Of a stretch of DNA of 64,000 nt, positions 38,401-46,307 are shown one piece after another. The stretch is taken from the NCBI RefSeq assembly GCF_027925385.1, contig NZ_AP027142.1, forward strand, positions 1,346,001 through 1,410,000, given 5' to 3'. The position numbers and the translations under genes are program-made. Source of the stretch: Methylocystis iwaonis. GTDB lineage: Bacteria > Pseudomonadota > Alphaproteobacteria > Rhizobiales > Beijerinckiaceae. The notes below the pieces were generated by a model. The model made no database searches. It was not told the origin of the DNA and saw nothing but the letters and a program-made list of their open reading frames with translations. Numbering within the stretch: the first letter of the stretch is position 1; every line of letters begins with the position of its first letter.

Positions 38401-38470
38401 GGCCGGCTTCGACGCGCATTTGACGAAGCCAGCGTCGCTCGAGGCGCTCCGCTCCTTGTTGCAGAATTAG
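35450..38470 (+). CDS. Soluble five-PAS hybrid histidine kinase with receiver domain
   Basis: This 1006-residue protein has no membrane segment. Five PAS/PAC units of about 125 residues occupy residues 10-640, each ending in a DI-x-R-K/A-type linker (VVDIEARRAAEDALRESEER and repeats). HisKA follows, with phospho-His near residue 656 (LIAMLAHELRNPLVPIHNGV), then HATPase_c (ILNNAAKYTPEGG, VRDNGRGMG, SGLGIGLTLVRKLV). The C-terminus is a receiver domain (from about 880) with DDER acidic pair, phospho-Asp in DIVFLDLGMP, T in ALTGWG and K in HLTKP. Start GTG 35450 or ATG 35465. No response regulator or output gene lies beside it. Confidence 0.92.
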   Translation: MSADCMENLTGDHFWLTSWASDPEGRASYVDPAWSEFTGQSLEQARAGWIEAVHPEDRERVGAAWTRAFNARAPYRAEYRVRRFDGVYHRTFSAAAPRFDESGVFQGYVGSVVDIEARRAAEDALRESEERFRALTESYAQAVWEADAHGAIVSDSPSWRAYTGQTLENFLGYGWLDAVHPDDRAHAEERWREAVAMRAPYDAEYRLKWNGGGWRWTNVRGAPLFDRDGSVRKWVGVNFDIHARKLAQEALRESESLMRLAQDAAHAGSWEWSSENNRAVWSKNLWALYGLDIGACEASFENWAKSIHEDDRERVTAAVLAAGRAGEEFELQWRVNLPSDQAPRWLLSRGRPVMGPDGAPERYYGVVLDVSELKNAEEALRASERRYRLLYESQRDPFVRVAMDGRILEVNDLYRDMLGYSEEELRGLTYQELTPEKWHAMEAAIVREQILPRGYSEVYEKEYRRKDGGVFPVELRTVLSKDGNGAPDAMWGIVRDISDRKLSEQILREREERLRIALDAAKFGSFAYYPQSGKVVWDAQMKRIWGLEPDEDIRFEEAFERIHPADRARVRQAVEACLSPECACGFQAEFRVILPDGSVNWHGVSGRAYFEDGPGGERKPVRMTGVEADITDRKNAEEALRDADRRKDELIAMLAHELRNPLVPIHNGVHLLRARAQRGVESDPQLLDMMERQVTHLVRLVDDLLEISRIARGRIELRREPTDIATVLRNALETSRPSIEKGRHGAALSTPPETLLVYGDPVRLTQVFANILNNAAKYTPEGGRIEILAERRGREAVVIVRDNGRGMGPEALSHVFEPFAQTGNPSNDSGLGIGLTLVRKLVELHGGSIEAASEGLGRGSVFMVRLPVSVSAADAAEPAKRVEARAAPAGRRALVIDDERDVADTLAMVLDLLGASVRVTYGGRDGLREVTVFEPDIVFLDLGMPLQDGFETARLIRQSEIGRRLTLVALTGWGQAEDRAKTREAGFDAHLTKPASLEALRSLLQN

Positions 38471-38492
38471 AGAGCTGGCGGCCGCAGCACCG

Positions 38493-38577
38493 CCGTCATT
38501 GCGAGGAGGCGAAGCCGACGAAACAATCCAGGGCTGCGTCGCCGCCCTGGATTGTTTCGCTTCGCTCGCAATGACGG
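38493..38577. repeat. REP-A palindromic repeat, copy 7
   Basis: Outer arms are CCGTCATTGCGAG and CTCGCAATGACGG; inner arms read GAAACAATCCAGGGC and GCCCTGGATTGTTTC, so a paired change (G to A and C to T) has been kept on both sides. Confidence 0.9.
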
Positions 38578-38616
38578 GCTACAAATCCAAACGCGAGTTC
38601 CTCACGCGGAATATTA

Positions 38617-38871
38617 TCAATCGATCGAGGAAATCCGGATCGGCGCCGTTACGTCCGCATAAGCCACTTTGATGCCCGCCTTCGTGACAGCCGCTTCGTC
38701 GGGATACCAGGTCGACTCATGGTCGAGCCCGCCATATTTGTTGAAGACCATCACATATTTGGCTTTCAGGTCCACTTCGCAGCGCAGCCCTTTTCCCGGC
38801 TCGCTGACCGGCCGCATTTTCCCATCCCAATCAATGAAATAGCCTTTGGGCGCATCGGCCGCTTCGGACAT
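38617..38871 (-). CDS. Conserved small protein, unknown function
   Basis: This 84-residue protein (MSEAADAPKGYFIDWDGKMR) starts at ATG 38871, preceded by GGGAAAGGAACGC, a better site than ATG 38892. The centre (CEVDLKAKYVMVFNKYGGLD) and end (TAPIRISSID) look beta-rich. No family was recognised. It follows the sugar-transferase gene start region on the same strand. Confidence 0.6.
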   Translation of the reverse strand: MSEAADAPKGYFIDWDGKMRPVSEPGKGLRCEVDLKAKYVMVFNKYGGLDHESTWYPDEAAVTKAGIKVAYADVTAPIRISSID

Positions 38872-38970
38872 GCTGCGTTCCTTTCCCGACATGATTTGCC
38901 GATCAGGGGCGCGGGAAGCACGATACGGGCCAGGAAAGCGCGCTGCGGAGGCGCTCGGGCCCCCGAGCGA

Positions 38971-40467
38971 TCAATAGGCGTTCTTGGTCGTGATCAGGGC
39001 CCAAGGCGTCGACGCGAGGATGCGCAGATCGAGCAGCATGGACCAGTTTTCGATGTAATAGAGATCATGCGCAACGCGCTGCTCGATCTTTTCGACCGTG
39101 TCGGTTTCGCCCCGCCAGCCATTGACCTGCGCCCAGCCTGTGATGCCGGGCTTCACCTTGTGGCGGGCGAAATAACCGTCGACGACTTCGTCGTAGATGT
39201 GCTCGCCAACCTTCGCCTGCATGACGTGCGGCCGCGGGCCGACGAGCGAAAGCTCGCCCCTCAGCACGTTGAAAAGCTGCGGCAGCTCGTCGAGCGAGGT
39301 GCGGCGCAGGATCGCGCCCACGCGGGTGACGCGCGGATCGCCGCGCGTGACCTGCTTCTGGCCCGAGACGTCGCATTTATCGACATACATCGATCTGAAC
39401 TTGAGCACGCCGATCGGCTCATTGTTGAAGCCGTGGCGCGTCTGCTTGAAAAACACCGGCCCGCGCGAATCGAGCTTCACGGCGAGGGCGATGAGCGCGA
39501 GCAGCGGCGCGAGCAGGAAAATGCCGATCGCCGCGAGCACGCGGTCCTCGATCGCCTTGAGAGCGACGCTCGAATCCGACATCGGCTTGTCGAAGACGGG
39601 GAGGAAAGGCGTGTCGCCGATGTAATTATAGGCGCGCGAGCGCAATTTCAGCTTGCTGTTGAACGCTGCGATGCGCACGTCGATCGGCAGAACCCACAGT
39701 TTCTTGAGGATGTAAAGGATGCGCTCCTCGGCGGTCGGGGGCAAAGCGATGATGAGAAGATCGACGCGCTGCTCGCGGCAGAAGGCCTCGAGGTCGTCGA
39801 AGCGGCCGAGCTTGCGATAGCGGCCCACGGTTTCGGGCGAGCGCATTTTATCGCGATCGTCGAAAAGGCCGAGAATCTGAATGGCTGTTCCCCCGGAGCG
39901 GTCGAGCCGGTCGATGAGCTCCGCGGCGGCGTCTCCGCCGCCGACGATCACGGCGCGGCGCGCCAGACGCCCCTCTCGCGACCAGCGCCCGAGGGCGCGC
40001 GCCGTGAAAAGACGCGCCGCAGAACCGGCGGCCCAACCAAAGGCGAGCCAATAGGGAACCCAGCGACGCATTTGCTCGAGATGTGTTCCGAACAGCGCCT
40101 CGGCGACGATCAGTCCGCCGAGCGCGAGTGAGAGCGCCAATCCGACATTCGCGACTTGCGCCAGTCCATGGGAAAGGGATGCGACCGTATAGGCCCACCG
40201 CATCTTCAAAATGGCCGCGGCGCCAACTGCCACCCCGGCCAGCGCCAGAAGAAGCGCGCTGGAGCCATAGGGATCGCCGTCGAAGACAGCGAAATGGGTC
40301 ATAGCGCCAATTGCGGCGACGCTGAACAGATCAAAGAGTAGAACGCCTGCGATTACAGCGGGTTGCCTGATAAGCTGATCGGGAGGGACGACCGGAGCCC
40401 GTCCGCAGGAGAGTTCGCGCCGCCCGTTTGCCAATCCGGCCAAGGAATGCGCCGTTGCCTCGCCCAT
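38971..40467 (-). CDS. Undecaprenyl-phosphate sugar phosphotransferase (WcaJ/ExoY family)
   Basis: This 498-residue protein starts exopolysaccharide repeat-unit assembly by moving a sugar-1-phosphate from a nucleotide sugar to undecaprenyl phosphate. The N-terminal half has about four membrane helices and a CoA-binding-like Rossmann domain (AVIVGGGDAAAELIDRLDRS). The C-terminal bacterial sugar-transferase domain holds VLKFRSMYVDKCDV, DELPQLFNVLRGELSLVGPR and ARHKVKPGITGWAQVNGWRG. It is probably glucose-specific, as the closest described group (Undec-P glucose phosphotransferase, TIGR03023) has this layout. No other polysaccharide genes are adjacent. Confidence 0.92.
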   Translation of the reverse strand: MGEATAHSLAGLANGRRELSCGRAPVVPPDQLIRQPAVIAGVLLFDLFSVAAIGAMTHFAVFDGDPYGSSALLLALAGVAVGAAAILKMRWAYTVASLSHGLAQVANVGLALSLALGGLIVAEALFGTHLEQMRRWVPYWLAFGWAAGSAARLFTARALGRWSREGRLARRAVIVGGGDAAAELIDRLDRSGGTAIQILGLFDDRDKMRSPETVGRYRKLGRFDDLEAFCREQRVDLLIIALPPTAEERILYILKKLWVLPIDVRIAAFNSKLKLRSRAYNYIGDTPFLPVFDKPMSDSSVALKAIEDRVLAAIGIFLLAPLLALIALAVKLDSRGPVFFKQTRHGFNNEPIGVLKFRSMYVDKCDVSGQKQVTRGDPRVTRVGAILRRTSLDELPQLFNVLRGELSLVGPRPHVMQAKVGEHIYDEVVDGYFARHKVKPGITGWAQVNGWRGETDTVEKIEQRVAHDLYYIENWSMLLDLRILASTPWALITTKNAY

Positions 40468-40662
40468 CGTCTTGTTCCTTCAAGCCAAATCTCTTGGCGT
40501 CGATCATGGCGCAAAGTCGTAAACAACCCGCCACTGGGGCCGGGCTGCGGCGGCCGTGGCGTTCCGTCCGGTTTGCGCCAGCTCGATAAGGACTTTTACG
40601 ACGTTCGCTTGGGCTTGCGCGTCTTCGCCTGTCTCGCCATATCCCGGCGAGGGAGGAATTGC

Positions 40663-41136
40663 ATGGCCGTGAATCTGCTCGAGAATGCGCCCGCGCTGCG
40701 GCTGCATGCGTTGGACAGCGAAGATCTGGCGCTTCTTTCGGCGCATCTGCAGGATGCGCTGGTGCGCGTCGGCGACATTGTCTACCTCCCCGCCAAGCGC
40801 CGCTTCGCGCTCGTCGGCTCGCGCTTCGATTGGTCGGCGGAGATGGAGGGGCGGCTCGAGCGCTGTCGCTCGGGCTTGCATTTCGAGGGCGTCGAGCGGG
40901 TGCGCTGCCAGCATGTTTCGCGCGACCAGCCGGATGCGATCCTCGATCTCCTGGCCGTCACTTTCGAGCCCGGACCCGAGCCGCCGGGAGGAACCATCCG
41001 CCTGACTTTCGCCGGAGGCGCAGTGATTTGCCTCGACGTGGAGTGCGTCGAGGCGCAGCTTTGCGACATTGGACCGCGGTGGAAAACGGCGGCGCGGCCG
41101 ATGCATCAAGAGGCGGCGGCGGCCTCGTCCCGCTGA
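40663..41136 (+). CDS. DUF2948 family protein
   Basis: This 157-residue protein matches alphaproteobacterial DUF2948: ALRLHALDSEDLALLSAHLQ, IVYLPAKRRFALVGSRFDW and the C-terminal LTFAGGAVICLDVECVEAQL. ATG 40663 follows GGGAGGA. In many alphaproteobacteria this gene sits directly before hisD, as here, although here the gap is 519 bp. Its role is unknown. Confidence 0.88.
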   Translation: MAVNLLENAPALRLHALDSEDLALLSAHLQDALVRVGDIVYLPAKRRFALVGSRFDWSAEMEGRLERCRSGLHFEGVERVRCQHVSRDQPDAILDLLAVTFEPGPEPPGGTIRLTFAGGAVICLDVECVEAQLCDIGPRWKTAARPMHQEAAAASSR

Positions 41137-41655
41137 GGGCGCGGCGCTCTTCAGGCGTTTCCGTTGAGATATTCAGGCGTTGTCGTGCGCTCACGCCAAC
41201 TGCTGTGGCGGCGCGCAGGCGCTCTCAGGGCAGCCAAGACGCGCTCAACCATATCGAGCTGCAATGTACTGGCTCGTGCTCGACCTTTTGAAGTATAAAC
41301 ATCGGGTCGTGCAATTCCGCGCGACGACTGGAGTCCGAAGATGAGCATAACGCTCAAAATCGAACTCCGGTGGCGGAGATGGAAACTGACCCTTTCCATC
41401 TCCTGCTAACCCGGAGGGGGGATGGCGGGGGAGGCCCCGCCATCCTTCCCGAAGGGGAATATGCCCCCGGCGCGCAGGAAAATCAATCAGCAATCACATC
41501 TTCTCGCTCGACGCGTCGCGCAAGCGGAAATGGGCGTTTTCAAGAGCTTGAAGCCTGGCCGCTTCCCCATTGGCGCCGCCTCCCGACACGCATCAAACTT
41601 GACGAAAGCGCCCCCACAAGGTCATGACAGCCGGAAACCCCGGTTGGAGATGGAA
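41137..41655. other. Long intergenic stretch between DUF2948 and hisD
   Basis: These 519 bp show no gene that I can support. A perfect inverted repeat, GATGGCGGGG at 41421-41430 and CCCCGCCATC at 41435-41444, makes a strong hairpin with a four-base loop. At 41375-41393 the sequence nearly repeats the hisD start region (41646-41663) with one extra base. A short frame on the minus strand (82 residues, ending at 41151) has no recognisable features. Confidence 0.6.
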
Positions 41656-42957
41656 ATGACCCTGCGCCTGGACGCCGCCGCCCCCGATTTCGAACAGCGT
41701 TTCGTCTCGCTGCTCGCCATGAAGCGGGAGTCCTCCCAGGACGTCGACGCCACCGTCCGCGCCATCATCGAGGATGTCGTCGCCCGCGGCGACGAGGCGT
41801 TGATCGACTATTCCAAGCGTTTCGACCGCATTGATCTTGCGGAGACGGGCATCGCCGTCTCGGCCGCCGAGGTCGCCGCGGCGGAAGGGAAATGCTCGAA
41901 AGAGCAGCTCGCCGCGCTTGATCTCGCTCTCGAGCGCATCACCGCCTATCACGAAAAGCAGAAGCCCGAGGACACGCGCTATCGCGACCCGGCGGGCGTC
42001 GAACTCGGCTGGCGCTGGTCGCCGCTCGATTCGGTCGGGCTCTATGTGCCGGGCGGCACGGCGGCCTATCCGTCATCCGTGCTGATGAATGTCGTGCCCG
42101 CCAAGGTCGCCGGCGTGAAGCGCATCGTGATGGTCGTGCCGACGCCGGGCGGCCATGTCGAGCCGCTGGTGCTCGCCGCCGCCAAGCGCTCGGGGATCAA
42201 TGAAATCTACCGCGTCGGCGGCGCGCAGGCGGTCGCGGCGCTCGCCTATGGCACCAAGACCATTGCGCCGGTCGCCAAGATCGTCGGCCCCGGCAACGCC
42301 TGGGTGGCCGCCGCCAAGCGCCGCGTCTTCGGCCAGGTCGGCATCGACATGATTGCCGGCCCCTCGGAAGTGCTGGTGCTCGCCGACAAGACAGCCAATC
42401 CCGATTGGATCGCCGCCGATCTGCTGGCGCAGGCCGAGCATGACGAATCCGCCCAATCCATCCTCATAACCGACAGCGTCGAGATCGCCGACGCGACCGT
42501 CGCGGCGGTCGAGCGGCATCTTTCGACGCTTTCGCGCGTCGAGATCGCAGCTAAGTCCTGGCGCGACTATGGCGCGGTGATCCTGGTGAAGAAGCTCTCC
42601 GATTCGCTGCCGCTCGCCGACCGCATCGCCGCGGAACATCTGGAGATCATCTCCGAGGACGCCGAGGCGCTGGCCGCGCGCGTCTCCAACGCCGGCGCCA
42701 TTTTCATCGGCGCCTATACGCCGGAGGCGGTGGGCGATTATGTCGGCGGCAGCAATCACGTCCTGCCGACGGCGCGCTCGGCGCGATTCTCGTCGGGCCT
42801 CAGCGTGCTCGATTTCGTGAAGCGCACCTCGATCCTGAAATGCGACGCCGAGTCGCTGCGCGCCATCGGCGGCGCGGCGGTGACGCTGGGTGACGCCGAA
42901 GGGCTCACGGCCCATGCCCGTTCGGTCTCGATCCGTTTGAATTCTCTAGGGGCTTAA
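41656..42957 (+). CDS. hisD: Histidinol dehydrogenase
   Basis: This 433-residue zinc enzyme performs the last two steps of histidine synthesis, L-histidinol to L-histidine with two NAD+. Signatures: [40 protein letters not shown] and the zinc/active-site region [15 protein letters not shown], with AEHLEI near residue 325. The ATG at 41656 has GGAG eight bases upstream; ATG 41650 lies too close to it. The next gene starts four bases downstream. Confidence 0.97.
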   Translation: MTLRLDAAAPDFEQRFVSLLAMKRESSQDVDATVRAIIEDVVARGDEALIDYSKRFDRIDLAETGIAVSAAEVAAAEGKCSKEQLAALDLALERITAYHEKQKPEDTRYRDPAGVELGWRWSPLDSVGLYVPGGTAAYPSSVLMNVVPAKVAGVKRIVMVVPTPGGHVEPLVLAAAKRSGINEIYRVGGAQAVAALAYGTKTIAPVAKIVGPGNAWVAAAKRRVFGQVGIDMIAGPSEVLVLADKTANPDWIAADLLAQAEHDESAQSILITDSVEIADATVAAVERHLSTLSRVEIAAKSWRDYGAVILVKKLSDSLPLADRIAAEHLEIISEDAEALAARVSNAGAIFIGAYTPEAVGDYVGGSNHVLPTARSARFSSGLSVLDFVKRTSILKCDAESLRAIGGAAVTLGDAEGLTAHARSVSIRLNSLGA

Positions 42958-42961
42958 ACGG

Positions 42962-43441
42962 GTGGACGCGAGCGCGCAGAACCGGCTGATCTCAGTCACG
43001 CTCGATGAGAATTCGATCGGGCGCGGCTCCGCCGATCAGGAGCATGAGCGCGCCATCGCGGTTTACGATCTGATCGAGGACAACAGCTTCGCGCTCGTCG
43101 GCTATGCCGGCGGGCCCTATGCGCTCAATATCTCTTTGATGGACGCCAAGCTCGTCTTCGATATTCGAGACCAAAACGGAAACGTCGTGGTCACGCATAT
43201 TCTGTCGCTGACGCCCTTCCGGCGCATCCTCAAAGATTATTTCTTCATTTGCGAAAGCTATTACGCCGCCATCCGCACGGCGACGCCGAGCCGGATCGAA
43301 GCGATCGACATGGGCCGGCGCGGCCTGCACAACGAAGGCGCGCAACTGCTTGCCGAGCGTTTGAAGGGAAAAATCGAAACCGACGCGGACACGTCGCGCC
43401 GCCTCTTCACGCTGATCACGGCCCTGCACTGGAAGGGCTGA
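42962..43441 (+). CDS. UPF0262 family protein
   Basis: This 159-residue protein is UPF0262, a small alphaproteobacterial family normally found directly after hisD. Conserved stretches are [20 protein letters not shown] and [20 protein letters not shown]. Start GTG 42962, four bases after the hisD stop. Function is unknown. Confidence 0.93.
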   Translation: MDASAQNRLISVTLDENSIGRGSADQEHERAIAVYDLIEDNSFALVGYAGGPYALNISLMDAKLVFDIRDQNGNVVVTHILSLTPFRRILKDYFFICESYYAAIRTATPSRIEAIDMGRRGLHNEGAQLLAERLKGKIETDADTSRRLFTLITALHWKG

Positions 43442-43504
43442 GGCGGATGGCAGCATTTTCCGCCGAAGCACAGGCCGGTTCGGCGATGAAAATCGGGTAG
43501 CGAC

Positions 43505-43942
43505 ATGGCGCGCCCGCAATCCGTCCTTTTCGCCTGCACGTTGAATACGGTTCGCTCGCCCATGGCGGAAGCGATCGCGCGGCATTATTTCGGCCGCGAG
43601 ATCTATTTCGCCTCCGCCGGGATCAAGCGCGGCGAGGCCGATCCCTTCGCCGTGGCGGCAATGGAGGAGATCGGCGTCGACATGAGCCGTCACAAGCCGC
43701 ATACTTTCGAGGATCTGGAAGACTCGAACTTCGACCTCATCGTCACGCTGTCTCCGGAAGCGCATCACAGAGCGTTGGAGTTCACCCGCGCCATGGCGGT
43801 CGACGTCGTCTATTGGCCGACGCCGGACGCCACGGCGGCGCAGGGGTCGCGGGAGGCGATCCTGTCGGCCTATCGCGACGTGCGCGACCGGCTGACGGCG
43901 CGGATCAAGACGCTGCTCGGGCGGGGGCCGACGGGGGCTTAA
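43505..43942 (+). CDS. Low-molecular-weight protein tyrosine phosphatase-like protein
   Basis: This 145-residue protein has the LMW-PTP/arsenate-reductase P-loop C-x5-R (SVLFACTLNTVRSPMAEAIA, Cys near residue 11, Arg 17). The second acid is in VYWPTPDATAA. It is the gene usually found after UPF0262 in alphaproteobacteria; infA, its common next neighbour, is not here. The substrate is unknown. Confidence 0.9.
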   Translation: MARPQSVLFACTLNTVRSPMAEAIARHYFGREIYFASAGIKRGEADPFAVAAMEEIGVDMSRHKPHTFEDLEDSNFDLIVTLSPEAHHRALEFTRAMAVDVVYWPTPDATAAQGSREAILSAYRDVRDRLTARIKTLLGRGPTGA

Positions 43943-43980
43943 GGGTTGGTTGTGTTCCCGGCGCAACCATTGTCGGCGTT

Positions 43981-44121
43981 GCTCTGGATCCCCGATCAGG
44001 CCTTCGGCCTGTCGGGGATGACAGGCTGCGTCAGCGTCGCTCTACTTGAATGGTCGAAGAGGGCGCTAAGGGGGCGTCTGTCATTCCCGGCGCGCGAAGC
44101 GCGACCGGGAATCCAGAGCCG
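43981..44121. repeat. Split REP-B element (two halves)
   Basis: The right half (GCTCTGGATCCCCGATCAGG to GGGGATGACAG, 43981-44023) precedes the left half (TGTCATTCCCGGCGCGCGAA to GGGAATCCAGAGC, 44079-44121), so the order is inverted relative to 17081-17185, with 55 bp between. Confidence 0.7.
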
Positions 44122-44138
44122 AGATAGCTCGGCTGCAT

Positions 44139-44552
44139 TCATTTGACCCAGCCGAAGAGGGCGGCGATGAGAACCCATTGGCAGGCCCAGCCGATCAGAA
44201 ACATCGGCGCGCGCGCCCACGGCAGGCCGACAACGTAGATCAAATAATGGGCGATGCGGACGGCGAAATAGACCGCCGCAGCTAGCGCCGAGGCGGATGT
44301 CGTATGGCCGGTTATTTGAATGGCGGTCGCGAGCAGGCCGAAGACGGCGAGATTCTCGATGGCGTTGGCGTGGGCGCGGATCGAGCGCTGCGCCCAGGGC
44401 GCCTGTGTCGGCGCATCGTGCAGCGGATCGCGGAAGCCGCCGACGAGGCCCATTTCGAGCAGGCGCTGCGCCACATGCGGCGCCCAGAGCAGGGAAGTGA
44501 AAGCCGCCGTTAGAATGGCATAGTGAAATTCGGGAGTCATCGCGTCGGTCAT
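44139..44552 (-). CDS. MAPEG family membrane protein
   Basis: This 137-residue protein has four membrane helices. Features of the MAPEG family (eicosanoid and glutathione metabolism) are RSIRAHANAIENLAVFGLLA (with the conserved RAxxNxxE) and a C-terminal APMFLIGWACQWVLIAALFG. It is divergent from the HxlR regulator, 117 bp away, which suggests regulation of this gene by that protein. Confidence 0.9.
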   Translation of the reverse strand: MTDAMTPEFHYAILTAAFTSLLWAPHVAQRLLEMGLVGGFRDPLHDAPTQAPWAQRSIRAHANAIENLAVFGLLATAIQITGHTTSASALAAAVYFAVRIAHYLIYVVGLPWARAPMFLIGWACQWVLIAALFGWVK

Positions 44553-44669
44553 GGTCTTCTCCTTCGAGACGTCAGGGCCGCGACGCTAACGACAGTATAG
44601 ATCGCTGTGAAGAACGCAGTAATATCGCCAATAGGCAGGAATGCCGCCCATAGGGCAAAATAGGATACC

Positions 44670-45047
44670 ATGCGCAAGCAACGTCACCCGCAATACGACC
44701 AATGCCCCATCGAGGCGGCGATGGACATCATCGGCGGCAAATGGAAGGGCTCGATCCTCTTCCTCCTGCTCGACGACAAGAAGCGCTTCAGCGATTTCCA
44801 AAAGCGCCTGACCAAGATCACCCAGCGCACGCTCACCCAGCAACTACGCGATCTCGAACGCGACGGCATGGTGTCGCGCGAGATTTTCCCGCAAGTGCCG
44901 CCGCGTGTGGAATACAGCCTCACGGAAAAAGGCCGCACGCTCGCGCCGCTGCTGATCGAGCTGAAGAAGTGGGGCGAAGCGAATGCGCTTCCTGCAGAAG
45001 GCGAGGAAGTCCAGGAGGGTTACGCGTCAACGCGTTGTTTGCCGTAA
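44670..45047 (+). CDS. HxlR-family transcriptional regulator
   Basis: This 125-residue winged helix-turn-helix protein shows the HxlR signature: CPIEAAMDIIGGKWKGSILF, RFSDFQKRLTKITQRTLTQQ, LRDLERDGMVSREIFPQVPP and VEYSLTEKGRTLAPLL. The conserved N-terminal cysteine (Cys12) is present and could sense oxidants or electrophiles. It likely controls the divergent MAPEG gene. Confidence 0.92.
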   Translation: MRKQRHPQYDQCPIEAAMDIIGGKWKGSILFLLLDDKKRFSDFQKRLTKITQRTLTQQLRDLERDGMVSREIFPQVPPRVEYSLTEKGRTLAPLLIELKKWGEANALPAEGEEVQEGYASTRCLP

Positions 45048-45070
45048 CCAACGCTGGTTCGGCGCGCGCC

Positions 45071-46237
45071 TTACTTCTTCATCTTCGAGCAGAAGCGCTG
45101 CGCCAGCGCCAGCAGCTTGCGGTCGGTTCCGCGCCGCCCGACAAAGGAAAGCGCCACTGGCGCGTCAGTGGTGGGCAATGGCAGGCTGATCTGTGGCAGG
45201 CCGAAATAGCTCGCGATGAGGAAGAGCCGCATCATCTGGTAGCGCTTGGCGTCGAGCTGCTCCTCGCTTTCGGTGAGCAGCGGCGAACGGAAGGGCGTTG
45301 TCGGCATGACGAGAAAGCCTTTGTCGCCGAATAGCGCCTCGATGCGCTTCTTCGCCTCCTCGCGAAAGGCCAGCGCCGCATTTTTCTGTTCGAGCGTGAC
45401 TTTGGACGCGATGGCGAAGCGCTCCTCGACGCCTTTGCTGAATGTCGGATGATGCGCCGCGATCCACGCCCCATGCGAGGCCCAGGCCTCATGCGCCTGC
45501 AGATTGCGGAAATGCGCAAGAGCCGTCTTGAAGAAATCCTCGTCCAGCCGACCTTCGCGCCACGGCCCGCTTTTCAACATATCGACGGCGGCCGCCGCGG
45601 CGGCGGCCAGTTCGGTTTCGACGCCATGAAAAGCGTCGCCGAGAAACACCGCCTCTTCCAACACGCCCTGATCCGTATCTTCGGGCAGCAGCACTTTGCC
45701 GACCTCCGCCATTCGAGCGAGGTCGCGCGCGAACCAGCCGATAACGTCGAGCGAGGGCGCCAGCGGCACGACGCCCGCCATGGGAATCGCGCCATGCGAG
45801 GGGCGAAAACCGAAGACGCCGCAGAAGGCCGCGGGCGCGCGGCAGGAGCCGGCCGTATCCGTGCCGATGGCGAAATTGACGAGAGCGGCCGCCACCGCGA
45901 CGGCGGAGCCCGAGGAGGAGCCGCCCGGATGCCTGTCCGGCGCCGCGGGGTTTATCGGGGCGCCGAAATGCGGATTGGCGCCGAGCAGGCTATAGGCCAT
46001 CTCGTCCATATGGGTCTTGCCCACGAGACATGCGCCGGCGGCGAGCAGCCTGTCCACCACCGCGGCGTTGGCCGGCGCCGGCGCATGAGTGGTCGCCCAT
46101 TGCGGATGGCCATTGGTCGACACCTGGCCTTTGACGTCGATGTTCTCCTTGACGACGAAGGTCGCGCCCGATAGGGGACCAGCCCCCCCTGCGCCTTCGT
46201 TGAGGACGACCGACAACGCCCCGACATCGACTTTCAT
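45071..46237 (-). CDS. Amidase-signature family hydrolase
   Basis: This 388-residue protein has the amidase-signature core with the Ser-cisSer-Lys triad: lysine in GATFVVKENIDVKG (near residue 30), GGSSSGSAVAVAAALVNFAI (around 106-110) and FAIGTDTAGSCRAPAAFCGV. The start ATG 46237 gives MKVDVGALSVVLNEG; an open frame extends to 46543 but overlaps the ligase gene. The substrate is unknown; it is not the GatA type, since no gatB/gatC lies nearby. Confidence 0.9.
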   Translation of the reverse strand: MKVDVGALSVVLNEGAGGAGPLSGATFVVKENIDVKGQVSTNGHPQWATTHAPAPANAAVVDRLLAAGACLVGKTHMDEMAYSLLGANPHFGAPINPAAPDRHPGGSSSGSAVAVAAALVNFAIGTDTAGSCRAPAAFCGVFGFRPSHGAIPMAGVVPLAPSLDVIGWFARDLARMAEVGKVLLPEDTDQGVLEEAVFLGDAFHGVETELAAAAAAAVDMLKSGPWREGRLDEDFFKTALAHFRNLQAHEAWASHGAWIAAHHPTFSKGVEERFAIASKVTLEQKNAALAFREEAKKRIEALFGDKGFLVMPTTPFRSPLLTESEEQLDAKRYQMMRLFLIASYFGLPQISLPLPTTDAPVALSFVGRRGTDRKLLALAQRFCSKMKK

Positions 46238-46307
46238 CCGGCGCCCTTTCCCGCTGAACCTTGGTTTCGCGTCATTCCGGTCGAAAGCGGGTCTTTGGAC
46301 GTGACGC

